Source: UBA4736 sp002404015
Lineage (GTDB): Bacteria; Chloroflexota; Dormibacteria; Dormibacterales; Dormibacteraceae
Length of the DNA: 64,000 bases
Assembly: GCA_036747295.1 (NCBI GenBank)
Contig: DAIOCN010000001.1
Location: 1 to 64,000 of the forward strand
Direction of reading: 5' to 3'
A program made the translations under genes and the position numbers. Positions 8,663-18,673 of the stretch are shown here, one piece after another (within the stretch, counting starts at the first letter, position 1; each line of letters opens with the position of its first letter). The notes beneath the pieces were generated by a model that was not told the DNA's origin, searched no databases, and was given only the letters and a program-made list of their open reading frames with translations.

Positions 8663-9552
8663 GCGTCGCGGCCCAGGAGCGCATCGAAGCACCCACCTGG
8701 TCCGCCCGCTGGATCAGCGACCGGCTTTCCGGCCTGGCGCTGCACGTGGGCCTGATCGGCCTGACCATCGCTTGGATCGTGCCCACCCTGGGCCTCTTCG
8801 TCAGCTCCTTCAGGCACCTTTCGGACATCTCCAACACCGGTTGGTGGACGGCGCTCTCGCCGCCCTTCGCCTTCACGCTCGAGAACTACGACAAGGTCCT
8901 GCACCAGGGCAACCTGGGGACCAGCTTCATCAACAGCTTCATGATCACGATCCCGGCGACGATCATCCCCGCGGCGCTGGCCGCCTTCGCCGCCTACGCC
9001 TTCTCCTGGATGAAGTTTCCCGGCCGCGACCTCATCTTCCTGGCCCTGGTCGGGCTGCTGGCGGTTCCCCTTCAGCTGACCTTCATACCCGTGCTGAAGA
9101 TGTTCAACAGCCTCGGGCTGAGCGGGACCTTCCTCGGGATCTGGCTCGCCCACACCGGCTACGGGCTGCCGTTCGCGATCTACCTGCTGGCCAACTTCTT
9201 CCGGGCGCTGCCGTCGGACCTGTTCGAGTCTGCCGAGATGGACGGCGCCGGCACGCTGACGGTCTTCTTCCGGATCGTGCTGCCGCTGTCGGTGCCGGCG
9301 ATCGCATCGCTTGTGATCTTCCAGTTCCTGTGGATCTGGAACGACTTCCTGGTCGCCCTGATCTACCTCGGCGGCACGCCGGCGGTGGCTCCGATGACCG
9401 TGACCGTCGCGAACCTCGTCAACTCGCTGGGGAGCGGCTACCACCTGCTGACCGCGGCCGCCTTCCTCTCGATGATCGTCCCGCTAATTGTGTTCTTCAG
9501 CCTTCAGCGCTTCTTCGTTCGCGGCATCCTTGCCGGCTCTGTAAAGGGGTAG
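8659..9552 (+). CDS. carbohydrate ABC transporter permease (MalG/UgpE type)
   Basis: A 297-aa membrane protein with six predicted helices and an EAA motif (ESAEMDGAGTLTVFFRIVLP) at about 192-211. It would pair with the preceding permease to form the translocation pore. The start ATG overlaps the previous stop. The ATPase gene begins 8 nt after its end, completing the cluster. Confidence 0.93.
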   Translation: MSVAAQERIEAPTWSARWISDRLSGLALHVGLIGLTIAWIVPTLGLFVSSFRHLSDISNTGWWTALSPPFAFTLENYDKVLHQGNLGTSFINSFMITIPATIIPAALAAFAAYAFSWMKFPGRDLIFLALVGLLAVPLQLTFIPVLKMFNSLGLSGTFLGIWLAHTGYGLPFAIYLLANFFRALPSDLFESAEMDGAGTLTVFFRIVLPLSVPAIASLVIFQFLWIWNDFLVALIYLGGTPAVAPMTVTVANLVNSLGSGYHLLTAAAFLSMIVPLIVFFSLQRFFVRGILAGSVKG

Positions 9553-9559
9553 TCGACAG

Positions 9560-10618
<1,059 letters not shown>

Positions 10619-10707
10619 CAGGCCGGTGAAAAAGGAATCGACGGTGCTTCGGCGCCCATGCGGCCCATCTCCGTCGTTGCCTCCTGCGATCCTCGCGACG
10701 CGTATTT

Positions 10708-10791
10708 CTAAAACGCTTTGCTCCGGTTCTCGGAGTCGCCTAGGAGCTGGGCCACCTGGCCACCGAATCCCTCGCCGACCTTTTTCAACAC
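10708..10791 (-). pseudogene. duplicated gene start fragment (27 aa)
   Basis: A GTG-initiated frame of 27 codons begins VLKKVGEGFGGQVAQLLGDS and stops after SKAF. It is a near copy of the partial gene at 1-63, but here it terminates quickly, so it is probably a truncated duplicate of that gene's 5' end. The ORF frame has diverged modestly (R to K, D to G, I to L). It overlaps the upstream region of the ParB-fold gene on the other strand. Confidence 0.4.
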
Positions 10792-10799
10792 CCTTCTAG
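10729..10799. repeat. 71-bp duplicated segment, copy B
   Basis: Second copy of the segment at 1-71 with four mismatches. Homology stops at the TAG at 10797-10799, eight nt before the likely start of the ParB-fold gene. It lies in a 189-bp spacer behind the sugar ABC operon that contains no other gene. Confidence 0.8.
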
Positions 10800-10807
10800 T
10801 CGGGACC

Positions 10808-11701
10808 TTGCAGCAGCTCCAGGCCCACGAGGACTTCGACGCTGCGCGCTTCCGGGCCTTTCGGCGCGCGATCCGGGCCGCGCTCACCGGACGCGCCCGC
10901 CGCCTGGCCTCGATCGGACCGGTCCTGGAGGCGGCCGGCCAGGCCGGCCAGTCCGACAGGGGCGTACGCGAGATTCCCCTCGACGGGGTCGTCGGCACCG
11001 CCAGCGCAGCCGCCAAGGCGGCCGACTTCGATCCTGGCTTCCTTCCCATGACCCGGCGGCTCCGGGACCGCTGGGCGCGGATCTACACGGCCATGGTCGA
11101 AGGCGACGAGCTGCCTCCGATCGACGTCTACCAGGTGGGCGACGGCTACTACGTCATCGACGGGCACAACCGCGTGTCGGTGGCTCGCAGCCTGGGTCGC
11201 AGCACGATCCCGGCCCGGGTTGTAGAGGTCCGGACGAGGGTCCCCATCGGTCCCGACGTGGATCCGGCCAAGCTGCTGCGCGCGGCCGAGTACAAGCGCT
11301 TTCTCGAGCTCACCCAGCTGGACGTGGTCCGGCCGGAGGCGCGCCTGGAGTGCAGCCGGTTGGGCCGGTACGACGAGATCCTGAAGCACATCCTCGGCCA
11401 CCTCTACTTCCTGGGCCTCGAGAGAGGCGGCGATGTGACGCTGACTGAGGCCGCGGCCAGCTGGTACGACACCGTCTATCGGCCGATCGTGGAGGTGATG
11501 CGCCAGCACAAGGTCCTGGACCAGCTGCCTGGCTGGACGGAGACCGACCTCTACGTCGAGATCACGCGGCGCTGGCTCGAGCTGAGCGAGGCGGGGGCGG
11601 AATCGGGTCCCCACAAGGCCTTTCACGCCCTGCTCGACGCGGGATCGCTGCGGCGGATCCGGTCCTGGTGGCGGCCTCGGCGCTCGATCGAGCTCGACTG
11701 A
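10808..11701 (+). CDS. ParB/sulfiredoxin-fold DNA-binding-like protein
   Basis: A 297-aa protein. A central ParB-like segment (LPPIDVYQVGDGYYVIDGHN, then RVSVARSLG) resembles the nucleotide-binding fold of ParB/Srx proteins. The N-terminal motif (FRAFRRAIRAALTGRARRL) is shared with a family frequent in Chloroflexota. I set the start at the TTG at 10808 because the conserved helix begins there and the longer frame would read through the 71-bp repeat. The C-terminal ~120 residues are helical and uncharacterised. It is followed 5 nt later by the adenylate kinase gene. Role unknown; it may be a regulator rather than a segregation protein. Confidence 0.7.
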   Translation: MQQLQAHEDFDAARFRAFRRAIRAALTGRARRLASIGPVLEAAGQAGQSDRGVREIPLDGVVGTASAAAKAADFDPGFLPMTRRLRDRWARIYTAMVEGDELPPIDVYQVGDGYYVIDGHNRVSVARSLGRSTIPARVVEVRTRVPIGPDVDPAKLLRAAEYKRFLELTQLDVVRPEARLECSRLGRYDEILKHILGHLYFLGLERGGDVTLTEAAASWYDTVYRPIVEVMRQHKVLDQLPGWTETDLYVEITRRWLELSEAGAESGPHKAFHALLDAGSLRRIRSWWRPRRSIELD

Positions 11702-11706
11702 GCGCT

Positions 11707-12285
11707 ATGGCCAAGGAGCCCGTGATCGGCGTCATATTCGGACCCCCGGGCAGCGGCAAGGGCACGCAGGCCTCACTGATCGGCTCCGAGTTCGACCTCG
11801 AGCACCTATCGACGGGGGAGATCCTCCGCGCCGAAGCCGCGCGCGGCAGCCCCATCGGCGGCGAGGCTGCCGACCTGATGCGGTCCGGCCAGCTGGTTCC
11901 GGACCGGCTGATGGTCCCAATGATCGACGCGCGCCTGCGCAAGGCGGGCGCGCGAGGCGGCGTCCTGCTCGACGGATTTCCCCGAACGGTCGAACAGGCG
12001 AAGGCGCTGGACGAGATCCTCGGCGGCCAGGGCCGCCAGGTCGACTTCGTGGTCGCCCTGGAGGCCCCCGAAGCCGAGTTGATCGAGCGCCTGCTGCAGA
12101 GGGCGGCGATCCAGCACCGGGAGGACGACACGCGGGAGGCGATCACCGAGCGGATGCAGGAGTACCGCGAGCGGACGGCCCCGGTGCTCGACTACTACAG
12201 AAGGCGGGGGGCGAGAGTGGCGGACGTGGACGCCGGCGGGCCGGTCGAGGAAGTGTTCTCGCGGGTGCGCGCCGGCCTCGCCTGA
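11707..12285 (+). CDS. adk: adenylate kinase (short-LID type)
   Basis: A 192-aa nucleoside monophosphate kinase. The P-loop GPPGSGKGT is at about residues 12-20, the NMP-binding motif is HLSTGEILR, and DGFPRTVEQA is the diagnostic adenylate kinase signature. The LID is the short, zinc-less form (RLLQRAAIQHREDD followed by YRERTAPVLDYY). It would catalyse ATP + AMP to 2 ADP. It is not in the usual ribosomal-protein/secY context, so it may be a second adk paralogue. Confidence 0.9.
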   Translation: MAKEPVIGVIFGPPGSGKGTQASLIGSEFDLEHLSTGEILRAEAARGSPIGGEAADLMRSGQLVPDRLMVPMIDARLRKAGARGGVLLDGFPRTVEQAKALDEILGGQGRQVDFVVALEAPEAELIERLLQRAAIQHREDDTREAITERMQEYRERTAPVLDYYRRRGARVADVDAGGPVEEVFSRVRAGLA

Positions 12286-12337
12286 GCGGCTCCCGATGCG
12301 TTGGATGTCGGGCGGCTCCGGCGGCTATGGTGACCGG

Positions 12338-13297
12338 GTGCCAACCTTGGGCGGGCTCCTGTTCGAGCTATCCGGCGGCCCCGCCGACGCCGCCGAGGTG
12401 GCCCGCCTGCGGACCGCCGACGACCCGGACACGCCGGTTCTGCCGGCTGAGATCGAGTGGTACTGGCGGCGGGACCAGATCGACAGCCGTGTCTTCGAGC
12501 GCTGGCTGGGCCGCGACGACCACGAGAGGGTCATGGCCTATGCCAGCTTCCAGCACCGCGCCTGGCGCGCGGGCGTCGAGCGCTGGGCCTCGGTCGGGGT
12601 CCTGGCCCACCCGGAAGTCCTGGCCGCGGACCTCTGGAGCCACCTCTACGACTTCTTGGGCTCGCGTGTGCGAGGGGCCCAACACCTCCGTTCTGAGATC
12701 CTCGAGACGCGCGAGGAGCGGATCCGGCTGTTGGAGGGGCTGGGTTGGCGCCGCGACCGCGTCGGCCGCAGGTGGGAGCTCGACCTGGTCGAAGGACATC
12801 AGCGGCTGACCGCCCTCGCCGAAGCCGGCCGGGACCGCATGGCCGAGGCCGGCATCACCCTGACGACCTGGGATCGAGCCGATCGCCCCGGCCTGCTCGA
12901 GGCAGCCCACGCGGTTTCCAGCGAGGGCGACCTGGACGTCCCCAGCTCGGAGCCCGCGGAGGCGTCATCGCTGGCGGCGTTTCGAGCCTGGCTCGATTCC
13001 GAGGGCATCCACCGCGACCGCCTCTGGCTGGCCTTCGACGCGGACGGGGTTGTCGGCATTTCGGTCCTCAAGTACGGGGAGGTCGTGTGGACCGACTGGA
13101 CCTGTTCCGCCCGCCGAGCCCGCGGCCGCGGCGTCGCCCGTGCTCTCAAGCTGGAGACCGTCCTGCAGGCGAGGCAGCTCGGCTTCCGCCTGGTGCGCAC
13201 GGAGAACGACGGCGAGAACGCACCGATCCTGTACCTCAACGCCCAGCTGGGTTACCGCGCCATCCCGGGCATCCAGGCCATGGTGCTTGACCTCTGA
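12338..13297 (+). CDS. GNAT-family acetyltransferase (319 aa)
   Basis: Two tandem GNAT-like halves are visible. The C-terminal half has the acetyl-CoA loop region (RRARGRGVARALKLETVLQA) and a typical beta-5/helix (VRTENDGENAPILYLNAQLG). The first half is diverged and may not bind acetyl-CoA. I chose the GTG at 12338 because a TATGGT -10-like box lies exactly 6 nt before it, suggesting a leaderless mRNA; a longer frame starts at 12296. Substrate unknown. Confidence 0.8.
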   Translation: MPTLGGLLFELSGGPADAAEVARLRTADDPDTPVLPAEIEWYWRRDQIDSRVFERWLGRDDHERVMAYASFQHRAWRAGVERWASVGVLAHPEVLAADLWSHLYDFLGSRVRGAQHLRSEILETREERIRLLEGLGWRRDRVGRRWELDLVEGHQRLTALAEAGRDRMAEAGITLTTWDRADRPGLLEAAHAVSSEGDLDVPSSEPAEASSLAAFRAWLDSEGIHRDRLWLAFDADGVVGISVLKYGEVVWTDWTCSARRARGRGVARALKLETVLQARQLGFRLVRTENDGENAPILYLNAQLGYRAIPGIQAMVLDL

Positions 13298-13340
13298 CGC
13301 TGTCGACGATCGTCGACCGGTCCGGGCGCGCCGGGAACGA

Positions 13341-13784
13341 TCAGTCCGGCGTATCCGCGACCAGTTGGGCGACCAGGGCCATTCGGTCGTAATAGGCGGT
13401 CAGGGCGGCTACCTTGCCCTCCCTGATCCCGACCAGGTAGCAGCCCGGTCGCGTGACCCGGCGCCCGGTGCCGGGCAGCTTGCCCACCTCGGGAATGCCG
13501 GTCATCCACTCTCCAGAGTGGGTTCCCGTCACGAGGGCCTCGACGGCGATCTCCGATCCGCAGTTGACCAGGGTGGCGACCTCCACATCGACGTCGGACC
13601 AGGCCCCGGGCCGGGGCCGGGCCCGGCGCGTGAACGCGCTCCGTCCGACCAGGAGAGTGTCGGTGGCCGGGATCCGAAGCACCGAGTCTTCGGTCAGCAG
13701 GTCGGCCACCCGCTCCAGGTCGCCCTCGTTCAGCGACTTGATCAAATCGAGGACCATTGCCACGGTTTCGTCGGACGCAGGCAT
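13341..13784 (-). CDS. SnoaL/NTF2-like protein
   Basis: A 147-aa single-domain protein. The N-terminal helix and following segment (MVLDLIKSLNEGDLERVADL) lead to a beta-rich cone typical of the NTF2-like superfamily (SnoaL polyketide cyclases, limonene-epoxide hydrolases, ketosteroid isomerases). The C-terminal YLVGIREGKVAALTAYYDR is characteristic. It stands alone, convergent with the GNAT gene. Catalytic identity cannot be assigned. Confidence 0.75.
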   Translation of the reverse strand: MPASDETVAMVLDLIKSLNEGDLERVADLLTEDSVLRIPATDTLLVGRSAFTRRARPRPGAWSDVDVEVATLVNCGSEIAVEALVTGTHSGEWMTGIPEVGKLPGTGRRVTRPGCYLVGIREGKVAALTAYYDRMALVAQLVADTPD

Positions 13785-13887
13785 GCCGGCACCATTATGC
13801 CGTTCGGCAGGTGTGTCTCCCGGCGGCCGCGGGGGCCGGCGACCTGCTTGTGCAGGTTTCTGAGCGAAATCCCGTTGGAGCCATTAC

Positions 13888-14073
13888 ATGGCTACCACTT
13901 ACGAGCGGCTCACGAGAACGTCGCCTCGTCGTCACACCACCGTTCACTCGGAGGACTGCCGGAGGACCTCTCCCGTGAGAGCAACGCCCTCGGCGGTGCT
14001 CAAGGCGCTCGACCAGCGCCGCTGTCTGCGCTGTCGCATCCTGGCCCGGATGCTCACGATCACGGGCTCCTAG
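13888..14073 (+). CDS. small Cys/His protein (61 aa)
   Basis: The ATG at 13888 has GGAG seven nt upstream. The 61-aa product is basic and contains a His/Cys set (HTTVHSEDC followed later by CLRC) that could bind one metal ion. A strong hairpin 13 bp downstream ends the unit. No named family is recognised. Confidence 0.5.
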   Translation: MATTYERLTRTSPRRHTTVHSEDCRRTSPVRATPSAVLKALDQRRCLRCRILARMLTITGS

Positions 14074-14085
14074 AGAGCGACGCCG

Positions 14086-14113
14086 GAGGACGGGCGCCGG
14101 ATCGCCCGTCCTC
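14086..14113 (+). terminator. strong hairpin, likely terminator
   Basis: A perfect 11-bp stem (GAGGACGGGCG / CGCCCGTCCTC) with a 6-nt loop follows the small Cys protein by 12 bp. A T tract (TTTT) comes only ~13 nt later, so it is not a textbook rho-independent terminator but probably acts as one. Confidence 0.55.
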
Positions 14114-14156
14114 TCCGCGCGTCATTTTGGGCCGTCCGATGGGCCGCACCCGGCCC

Positions 14157-14162
14157 TAGAAT
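14157..14162 (+). promoter_or_regulatory. candidate -10 box of the amino-acid permease
   Basis: TAGAAT lies 39 nt before the permease start and just downstream of the hairpin at 14086-14113. The same hexamer stands before the sugar ABC operon. A matching -35 at 17 nt is not evident. Confidence 0.35.
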
Positions 14163-14201
14163 CTCCCCAAGTCCAGGCTGGCTTTCGTGGGGGTAGGGGG
14201 A

Positions 14202-15887
14202 ATGGCCGAGATCACGGCGGGGACCGGTGTCAACCTTCAGGGACGCAGGCTCAAGCGCGACGTCGGGATGGTCGGGCTCCTGTTCGCGTCGGTCGGCTCG
14301 ATCATCGGATCCGGCTGGCTGTTCGGGGCGCTCAACGCATCATTGATCGCCGGACCGGCGGCGCTCATCTCCTGGATCCTGGGCGGCGGCGCCGTCATCC
14401 TGCTGGCCCTGATCCACGCCGAGCTGGGCGGGATGTACCCGGTGGCGGGCGGGAGCGCACGCTTCCCCCACTACGCGTTCGGCAGCATGATCGGCTTCGC
14501 CAGCGGCTGGTTCGCCTTCCTGGGTGCCGTGACGACCGCGCCGATCGAGGTGGAGGCCGCCCTCCAATACGCCTCCAACTACATCCCGGGCCTGACGACC
14601 CAGAACGACCAGGGCGTGGTCCTGATGACGGTTTTCGGGTACGCGGTGGCAGCCGTCCTGATGCTCCTGTTCTCGTTCATCAACGTGATGGGCGTCAAGT
14701 GGCTTTCCGAGACGAACAAGATCGCGGTCTGGTGGAAGATCGCCATCCCTGTGCTGGCCGTCGTCGTACTGATGGTGACGTCGTTCCACCCGGGCAACTT
14801 CATGGCGGGCGGCGGCTTCATGCCCTTCGGCTGGAAGGGGGTCTTCAGCGCGATCGCGCTGGGCGGGGTGATCTTCGCGTACCTGGGCTTCGAGCAGGCC
14901 ATCCAGCTGGGGGCTGAAAGCAAGAACCCCCGGCGCAACATTCCGATCGCCGTGATCGGCTCGATGCTCCTGGGCGTGGTCCTCTACATCGCCCTCCAGG
15001 TCGCGTTCACGGCCGCGCTCGACCCGGCCAGCCTGCAGAAGGGCTGGAGCGCCGTGGCCTTCTCGGGCACCGGCAAGATATTCGGCCCGTTCGCGGGCCT
15101 GGCGACGGGCCTCGGCCTGGGCTGGCTGGCGTTCCTGCTGTACACGGACGCAATCATCTCGCCAGGCGGAACCGGGCTCCTGTACGTCGGCACCAGCGCG
15201 CGCCTGACTTTCGCGCTGGCCCGCAACCGCTACATCCCGGACCTCTTCGCCCACCTGAGCGCCCGCAGCGTCCCGGTGTACGCGATCGCCTTCTCATTCC
15301 TGTGCGGGATGTTCATCTTCCTGCCCTTCCCGGGCTGGCAGCTGCTGGTCGGGTTCATCTCCTCGGCCACGGTCATCGCCTACGCGATGGCGCCGCTCGC
15401 CATGGGCGCGCTGCGGCTGCAGGAACCCGACCGTGAGCGGCCCTTTCGCCTCGTGGGCGGCACCGTCCTGGCGCCCCTCGGCTTCATCATCGCCAACGAG
15501 ATCATCCTGTTCTCGGGTTGGGCGGTGGTCTGGAAGCTGCTGGTGGCGATCCTGATCGGGTTCGCGCTGCTGGCGATCTCGCTGGCGACCAGCGCTCCCG
15601 AGCGCCGGCCATCACTGGACGGCCGGAGCGCCATCTGGCTGTGGCCGTACCTGGTCGGGCTGGCGCTCATCTCGTACCTCAGCTCGTTCGACTACAAGAA
15701 CCCGGACAGCGTGCCGCTGATCGGGCTGAAGGGCCCCGTGAACGCCCTGCCGTTCGGCTGGGACATGCTCGCGATGGCGGTGTTCGCCCTGGCCATCTAC
15801 CTCCTGGCCATCCGGCAGCGGCTGCCCCGCGAGAAAGTCGAGGAGTACATCGGCGACCTTACGGCGGAAGCCGAGCCGGAGGGATAG
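14202..15887 (+). CDS. APC-family amino-acid permease (561 aa)
   Basis: A large inner-membrane transporter with about 12-14 hydrophobic helices. The first helix carries the APC substrate-site signature (SVGSIIGSGWLFG at about 26-38) and helix 6 has IFAYLGFEQAIQLGAESKNP. I chose ATG 14202 because a G-rich Shine-Dalgarno stretch (GGGGGTAGGGGG) lies right before it; a GTG 15 nt upstream is inside that stretch. It is followed 3 nt later by a universal stress protein, a pairing common in amino-acid permeases where UspA may act as a soluble regulatory domain. Substrate unknown. Confidence 0.9.
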   Translation: MAEITAGTGVNLQGRRLKRDVGMVGLLFASVGSIIGSGWLFGALNASLIAGPAALISWILGGGAVILLALIHAELGGMYPVAGGSARFPHYAFGSMIGFASGWFAFLGAVTTAPIEVEAALQYASNYIPGLTTQNDQGVVLMTVFGYAVAAVLMLLFSFINVMGVKWLSETNKIAVWWKIAIPVLAVVVLMVTSFHPGNFMAGGGFMPFGWKGVFSAIALGGVIFAYLGFEQAIQLGAESKNPRRNIPIAVIGSMLLGVVLYIALQVAFTAALDPASLQKGWSAVAFSGTGKIFGPFAGLATGLGLGWLAFLLYTDAIISPGGTGLLYVGTSARLTFALARNRYIPDLFAHLSARSVPVYAIAFSFLCGMFIFLPFPGWQLLVGFISSATVIAYAMAPLAMGALRLQEPDRERPFRLVGGTVLAPLGFIIANEIILFSGWAVVWKLLVAILIGFALLAISLATSAPERRPSLDGRSAIWLWPYLVGLALISYLSSFDYKNPDSVPLIGLKGPVNALPFGWDMLAMAVFALAIYLLAIRQRLPREKVEEYIGDLTAEAEPEG

Positions 15888-15890
15888 GCG

Positions 15891-16304
15891 ATGAAGATCC
15901 TGGTCGCATTCGACGGTTCCGACGAAGCCGGCAAAGCCCTCAAGTGGGCGTCCGACCTGGCCAAGGGTATGGGCCTGGCGGGCGTAACCGTGATCGCTGT
16001 CGCGCGCAGCCTGGAAGCGACGCCGGCGATCGCCGACGCCGTCGATCCCAGCAGCGATCTGCCCACCCACCGGACCCAGCTCGAACAGGCCAAGGCCACC
16101 ATCGGCGGCGAGGGCGTGAAGGCGGAGACGATGCTGCGCGCCGGCAACCCGGCGGAGGAGATCCTCGACGCGGCCGAAGCCGGCGGCTTCGACCTGATCG
16201 TGGTCGGCCACCGGGGGATGGGGGCTGCCCGCCGGTTCCTCATGGGCTCGGTCTCGGAACGCGTGGTCCGCCACGCCAAGTGCCCAGTCCTGGTCGTCCA
16301 CTAG
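15891..16304 (+). CDS. universal stress protein (UspA domain)
   Basis: A 137-aa single UspA domain. The beta-1 strand (KILVAFDGSDEAGKAL) and the ATP-binding loop GHRGMGAARRFLMGSVS match the ATP-binding subclass (G-2x-G-9x-G-S). The gene begins 3 nt after the APC permease stop, so it is co-transcribed and probably modulates or senses that transporter. Confidence 0.92.
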   Translation: MKILVAFDGSDEAGKALKWASDLAKGMGLAGVTVIAVARSLEATPAIADAVDPSSDLPTHRTQLEQAKATIGGEGVKAETMLRAGNPAEEILDAAEAGGFDLIVVGHRGMGAARRFLMGSVSERVVRHAKCPVLVVH

Positions 16305-16336
16305 ATCGCGACTATCGGATAACACAACTATCACGT

Positions 16337-16342
16337 TATAGT
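16337..16342 (+). promoter_or_regulatory. -10 box for leaderless patatin operon
   Basis: TATAGT lies 8 nt before the GTG start of the patatin-like gene, leaving no room for a Shine-Dalgarno sequence, so the mRNA is probably leaderless. The surrounding AT-rich stretch (16318-16342) is conspicuous in this GC-rich DNA. Confidence 0.5.
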
Positions 16343-16350
16343 CACGGTAC

Positions 16351-17400
16351 GTGCGTATTGGACTCGTCCTGGGGGCAGGCGGAGTCATGGGCGGCGCCTG
16401 GCATACAGGCGCCCTCCATGCCATCTGCCAGGAGACCGGCTGGGATCCAGGCTCCGCCGACATCGTCGTGGGCACCTCCGCGGGCGCGATGATCGGCAGC
16501 CTGTGCGCGGCGGGCGTGCCGCCCTGGTTCATGGTCGCCCATTCCGGCGGCGAGGTCTTCGAGGGCTTCCTCGACGCTCAGGGCAACCCCGCCTCGGAGG
16601 CCGACCGGTCAGCCGGCGCCATCTTCCGGGCCGGCCGCCTCCCGGTCCTCCTGCCAGGGTCGCCGCGCCTCGCCTTCGGGAGCCTGGTCCGGCCGGGTGC
16701 GCGTTCCTGGCAGGCTCGGCTGGCCGGCTGGGCGCCCCGCGGCATCATCTCGACCGAGCCTCTGAAGCAGGTGGTCCGGCGGGCCGTTCCCAGCGGTTGG
16801 GCGGACCATGAAAACCTCTGGGTGGTGGCCTGCGACTACCGGACCGGCGAGCGCGTCGTGTTCGGCCGCGAGGGCTCCCCGCCGGCCGACCTGGCGGACG
16901 CGGTAGCCGCCTCCTGCGCGATCCCTGGCTTCTACCAGCCCGTCCGGATCGGGGCCGCCCTCCACGTCGACGGCGGCCTGCACTCGGCCTCCAACCTGGA
17001 CCTGGTCGCCGGCCGCGACCTGGACCTGGTGATCTGCCTGAACCCCCTCTCGGCCAAGGCCGACCGCCAGTCGTCGTGGCCCCATCGGCGCGCCCTGGGC
17101 GCCATGCGCACCGCCGCCCACGGGCGGCTGGAGAGGCTGGCTAAGCGGCTGCGCCGCGCCGGCAGCCTTGTCGTCCTGCTGGAGCCCACGCCCGAAGACC
17201 TGGCCGTGATGGGCAACAACTTCATGAGCCGGCGGCGCCGGCACGAGGTCATCGTCACCGCCACGCGCACGGTGGCCACTCAGCTCCGCCGGCAGCGCGC
17301 GTCGCTCGCCGGGTTGCCGCCCGGCGAGCCCTCCAAGCTGGCCCGGCCGGCCGGCTCTCCGGCTGATTGGCCGAGCTTCACCAGGGCCGGCGTGACGTGA
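16351..17400 (+). CDS. patatin-like phospholipase (349 aa)
   Basis: A Ser-Asp dyad hydrolase of the RssA/patatin family. The oxyanion-hole loop LVLGAGGVMGGAWHTG (about 4-19), the nucleophile elbow GTSAG (about 45-49) and the catalytic Asp in DGG (about 209) are all present. It likely releases fatty acids from (lyso)phospholipids. The next gene (acyltransferase) overlaps its stop by 4 nt and a lipid-binding-like SRPBCC gene follows, which points to membrane-lipid remodelling. Confidence 0.9.
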   Translation: MRIGLVLGAGGVMGGAWHTGALHAICQETGWDPGSADIVVGTSAGAMIGSLCAAGVPPWFMVAHSGGEVFEGFLDAQGNPASEADRSAGAIFRAGRLPVLLPGSPRLAFGSLVRPGARSWQARLAGWAPRGIISTEPLKQVVRRAVPSGWADHENLWVVACDYRTGERVVFGREGSPPADLADAVAASCAIPGFYQPVRIGAALHVDGGLHSASNLDLVAGRDLDLVICLNPLSAKADRQSSWPHRRALGAMRTAAHGRLERLAKRLRRAGSLVVLLEPTPEDLAVMGNNFMSRRRRHEVIVTATRTVATQLRRQRASLAGLPPGEPSKLARPAGSPADWPSFTRAGVT

Positions 17401-18242
17401 TAGGCGAGCTGCGCACGGCGCTGGCCGAGCAGGTCAAGCAACGGGTGCCCGAGGCCGACCTCCACGAGCGCGACCCGGACTTCATCCGCGACTCCCTGCC
17501 CGGGATGTGGCTGCTGGCCAGCTTCTACTTCCGCGCCGACGTGAGCGGCATGGAGAACGTCCCTGAGTCGGGGCCGGTGCTGCTGGTGGGCAACCACTCG
17601 GGCGGCAACATGGCTCCTGACGCCTTCGTGTTCGGCCTGGCCTTCAACACGTACTTCGGGGTGGAAAGGGCCTTCCACCAGCTCGCGCACAACCTCGTGA
17701 TGCTGGTGCCCTGGCTGGGCTTCCTGCGCAAGCTGGGCACCGTGGCCGCCTCGCACGAGAATGCGCGCAAGCTGTTGCGCGGGGGGGCCGCGGTCCTGGT
17801 CTACCCGGGCGGGGACTACGAGGTGCACAGGCCGACCTGGGACTCAGCGAAGGTGGACTTCGGCGGCCGCACAGGTTTCATCAAGCTGGCCCTCGATGAG
17901 GGCGTGCCGATTGTCCCGGTCGTCTCGCTGGGAGGCCAGGAAACCGCCCTCTTCCTCTCTCGAGGCGAGCGCCTGGCCCGGCTGCTCGGCCTCGACCGGA
18001 TGTTCCGGCTGAAGGTCCTGCCGATCTCGCTGGCCCTTCCTTGGGGTCTTAACATCGGCGATTTCCTGGGCCACCTGCCGCTGCCTTCCAAGATCACGAT
18101 CCGGGTGCTGAAGCCGCTCGACATGCGCCGGCGGTTCGGCCCCCAACCCGACCCTGAACGCGTGTATCGGCACCTGATGCGCATCATGCAGAGGGAACTG
18201 GACGCGTTGGCAGCCGAGCGCACGCTGCCGCTAGTCGGATGA
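17397..18242 (+). CDS. lysophospholipid acyltransferase (PlsC-like, 281 aa)
   Basis: A membrane-associated glycerolipid acyltransferase. Conserved blocks include the NHSGG motif (corresponding to the NHxxxxD block), the YPGGDYEVHRPTW block and the substrate block VPIVPVVSLGGQE. The chosen GTG start overlaps the patatin stop (GTGA); an in-frame ATG 30 nt upstream would lie inside the patatin gene. The HxxxxD spacing is altered (NHSGGNMAPD), as in a subgroup often annotated as glycerol acyltransferases. Confidence 0.85.
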   Translation: MIGELRTALAEQVKQRVPEADLHERDPDFIRDSLPGMWLLASFYFRADVSGMENVPESGPVLLVGNHSGGNMAPDAFVFGLAFNTYFGVERAFHQLAHNLVMLVPWLGFLRKLGTVAASHENARKLLRGGAAVLVYPGGDYEVHRPTWDSAKVDFGGRTGFIKLALDEGVPIVPVVSLGGQETALFLSRGERLARLLGLDRMFRLKVLPISLALPWGLNIGDFLGHLPLPSKITIRVLKPLDMRRRFGPQPDPERVYRHLMRIMQRELDALAAERTLPLVG

Positions 18243-18673
18243 AGGTCGAGCAGAGCGTGGTCGTCCACGCGCCCCGGCAGCGGATCTGGCGGTTGGTGGC
18301 CGAGCCGGCGCGCTATCCGCGCATCCTGGAGGGCACGACCTGGCGGTCGCACAACGGCCACCGCGGGCTGGGCGCCCGCTACGACGTCCGCACCCGGGTC
18401 GGCTCGGCCCAGGTGGGCGGGCAGGTCGAGGTGAGCGAGCTGGAGCCCGGCTACGACCTGGCCTGGGTCTCGGTGACCGGCCTGGACCAGCGCGGCCGCT
18501 GGCGGCTGCGGGAACACCCTGCGGGGGGCATCGAGGTGACCCTGCGGCTCCGCTACGCCTCCCCGGGCGGCCTCCTCGGCCTGCTCGCCGACCTCACCTC
18601 CTCGGCCCTGGTCCGAGCCCGGATGCGGGAGTGGCTGGACCATCTCAAGACGCTGGCTGAGGCAAGAGCCTGA
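18239..18673 (+). CDS. SRPBCC/START-like lipid-binding protein (144 aa)
   Basis: A polyketide-cyclase/START-fold protein. The first strand (VEQSVVVHAPRQRIWRLVAE) and the beta-rich middle leading to a C-terminal helix (RARMREWLDHLKTLAEA) fit the helix-grip fold. The ATG overlaps the acyltransferase stop and its own stop overlaps the next ATG, so it is embedded in a tightly coupled lipid operon. A ligand-carrier role is inferred. Confidence 0.8.
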   Translation: MKVEQSVVVHAPRQRIWRLVAEPARYPRILEGTTWRSHNGHRGLGARYDVRTRVGSAQVGGQVEVSELEPGYDLAWVSVTGLDQRGRWRLREHPAGGIEVTLRLRYASPGGLLGLLADLTSSALVRARMREWLDHLKTLAEARA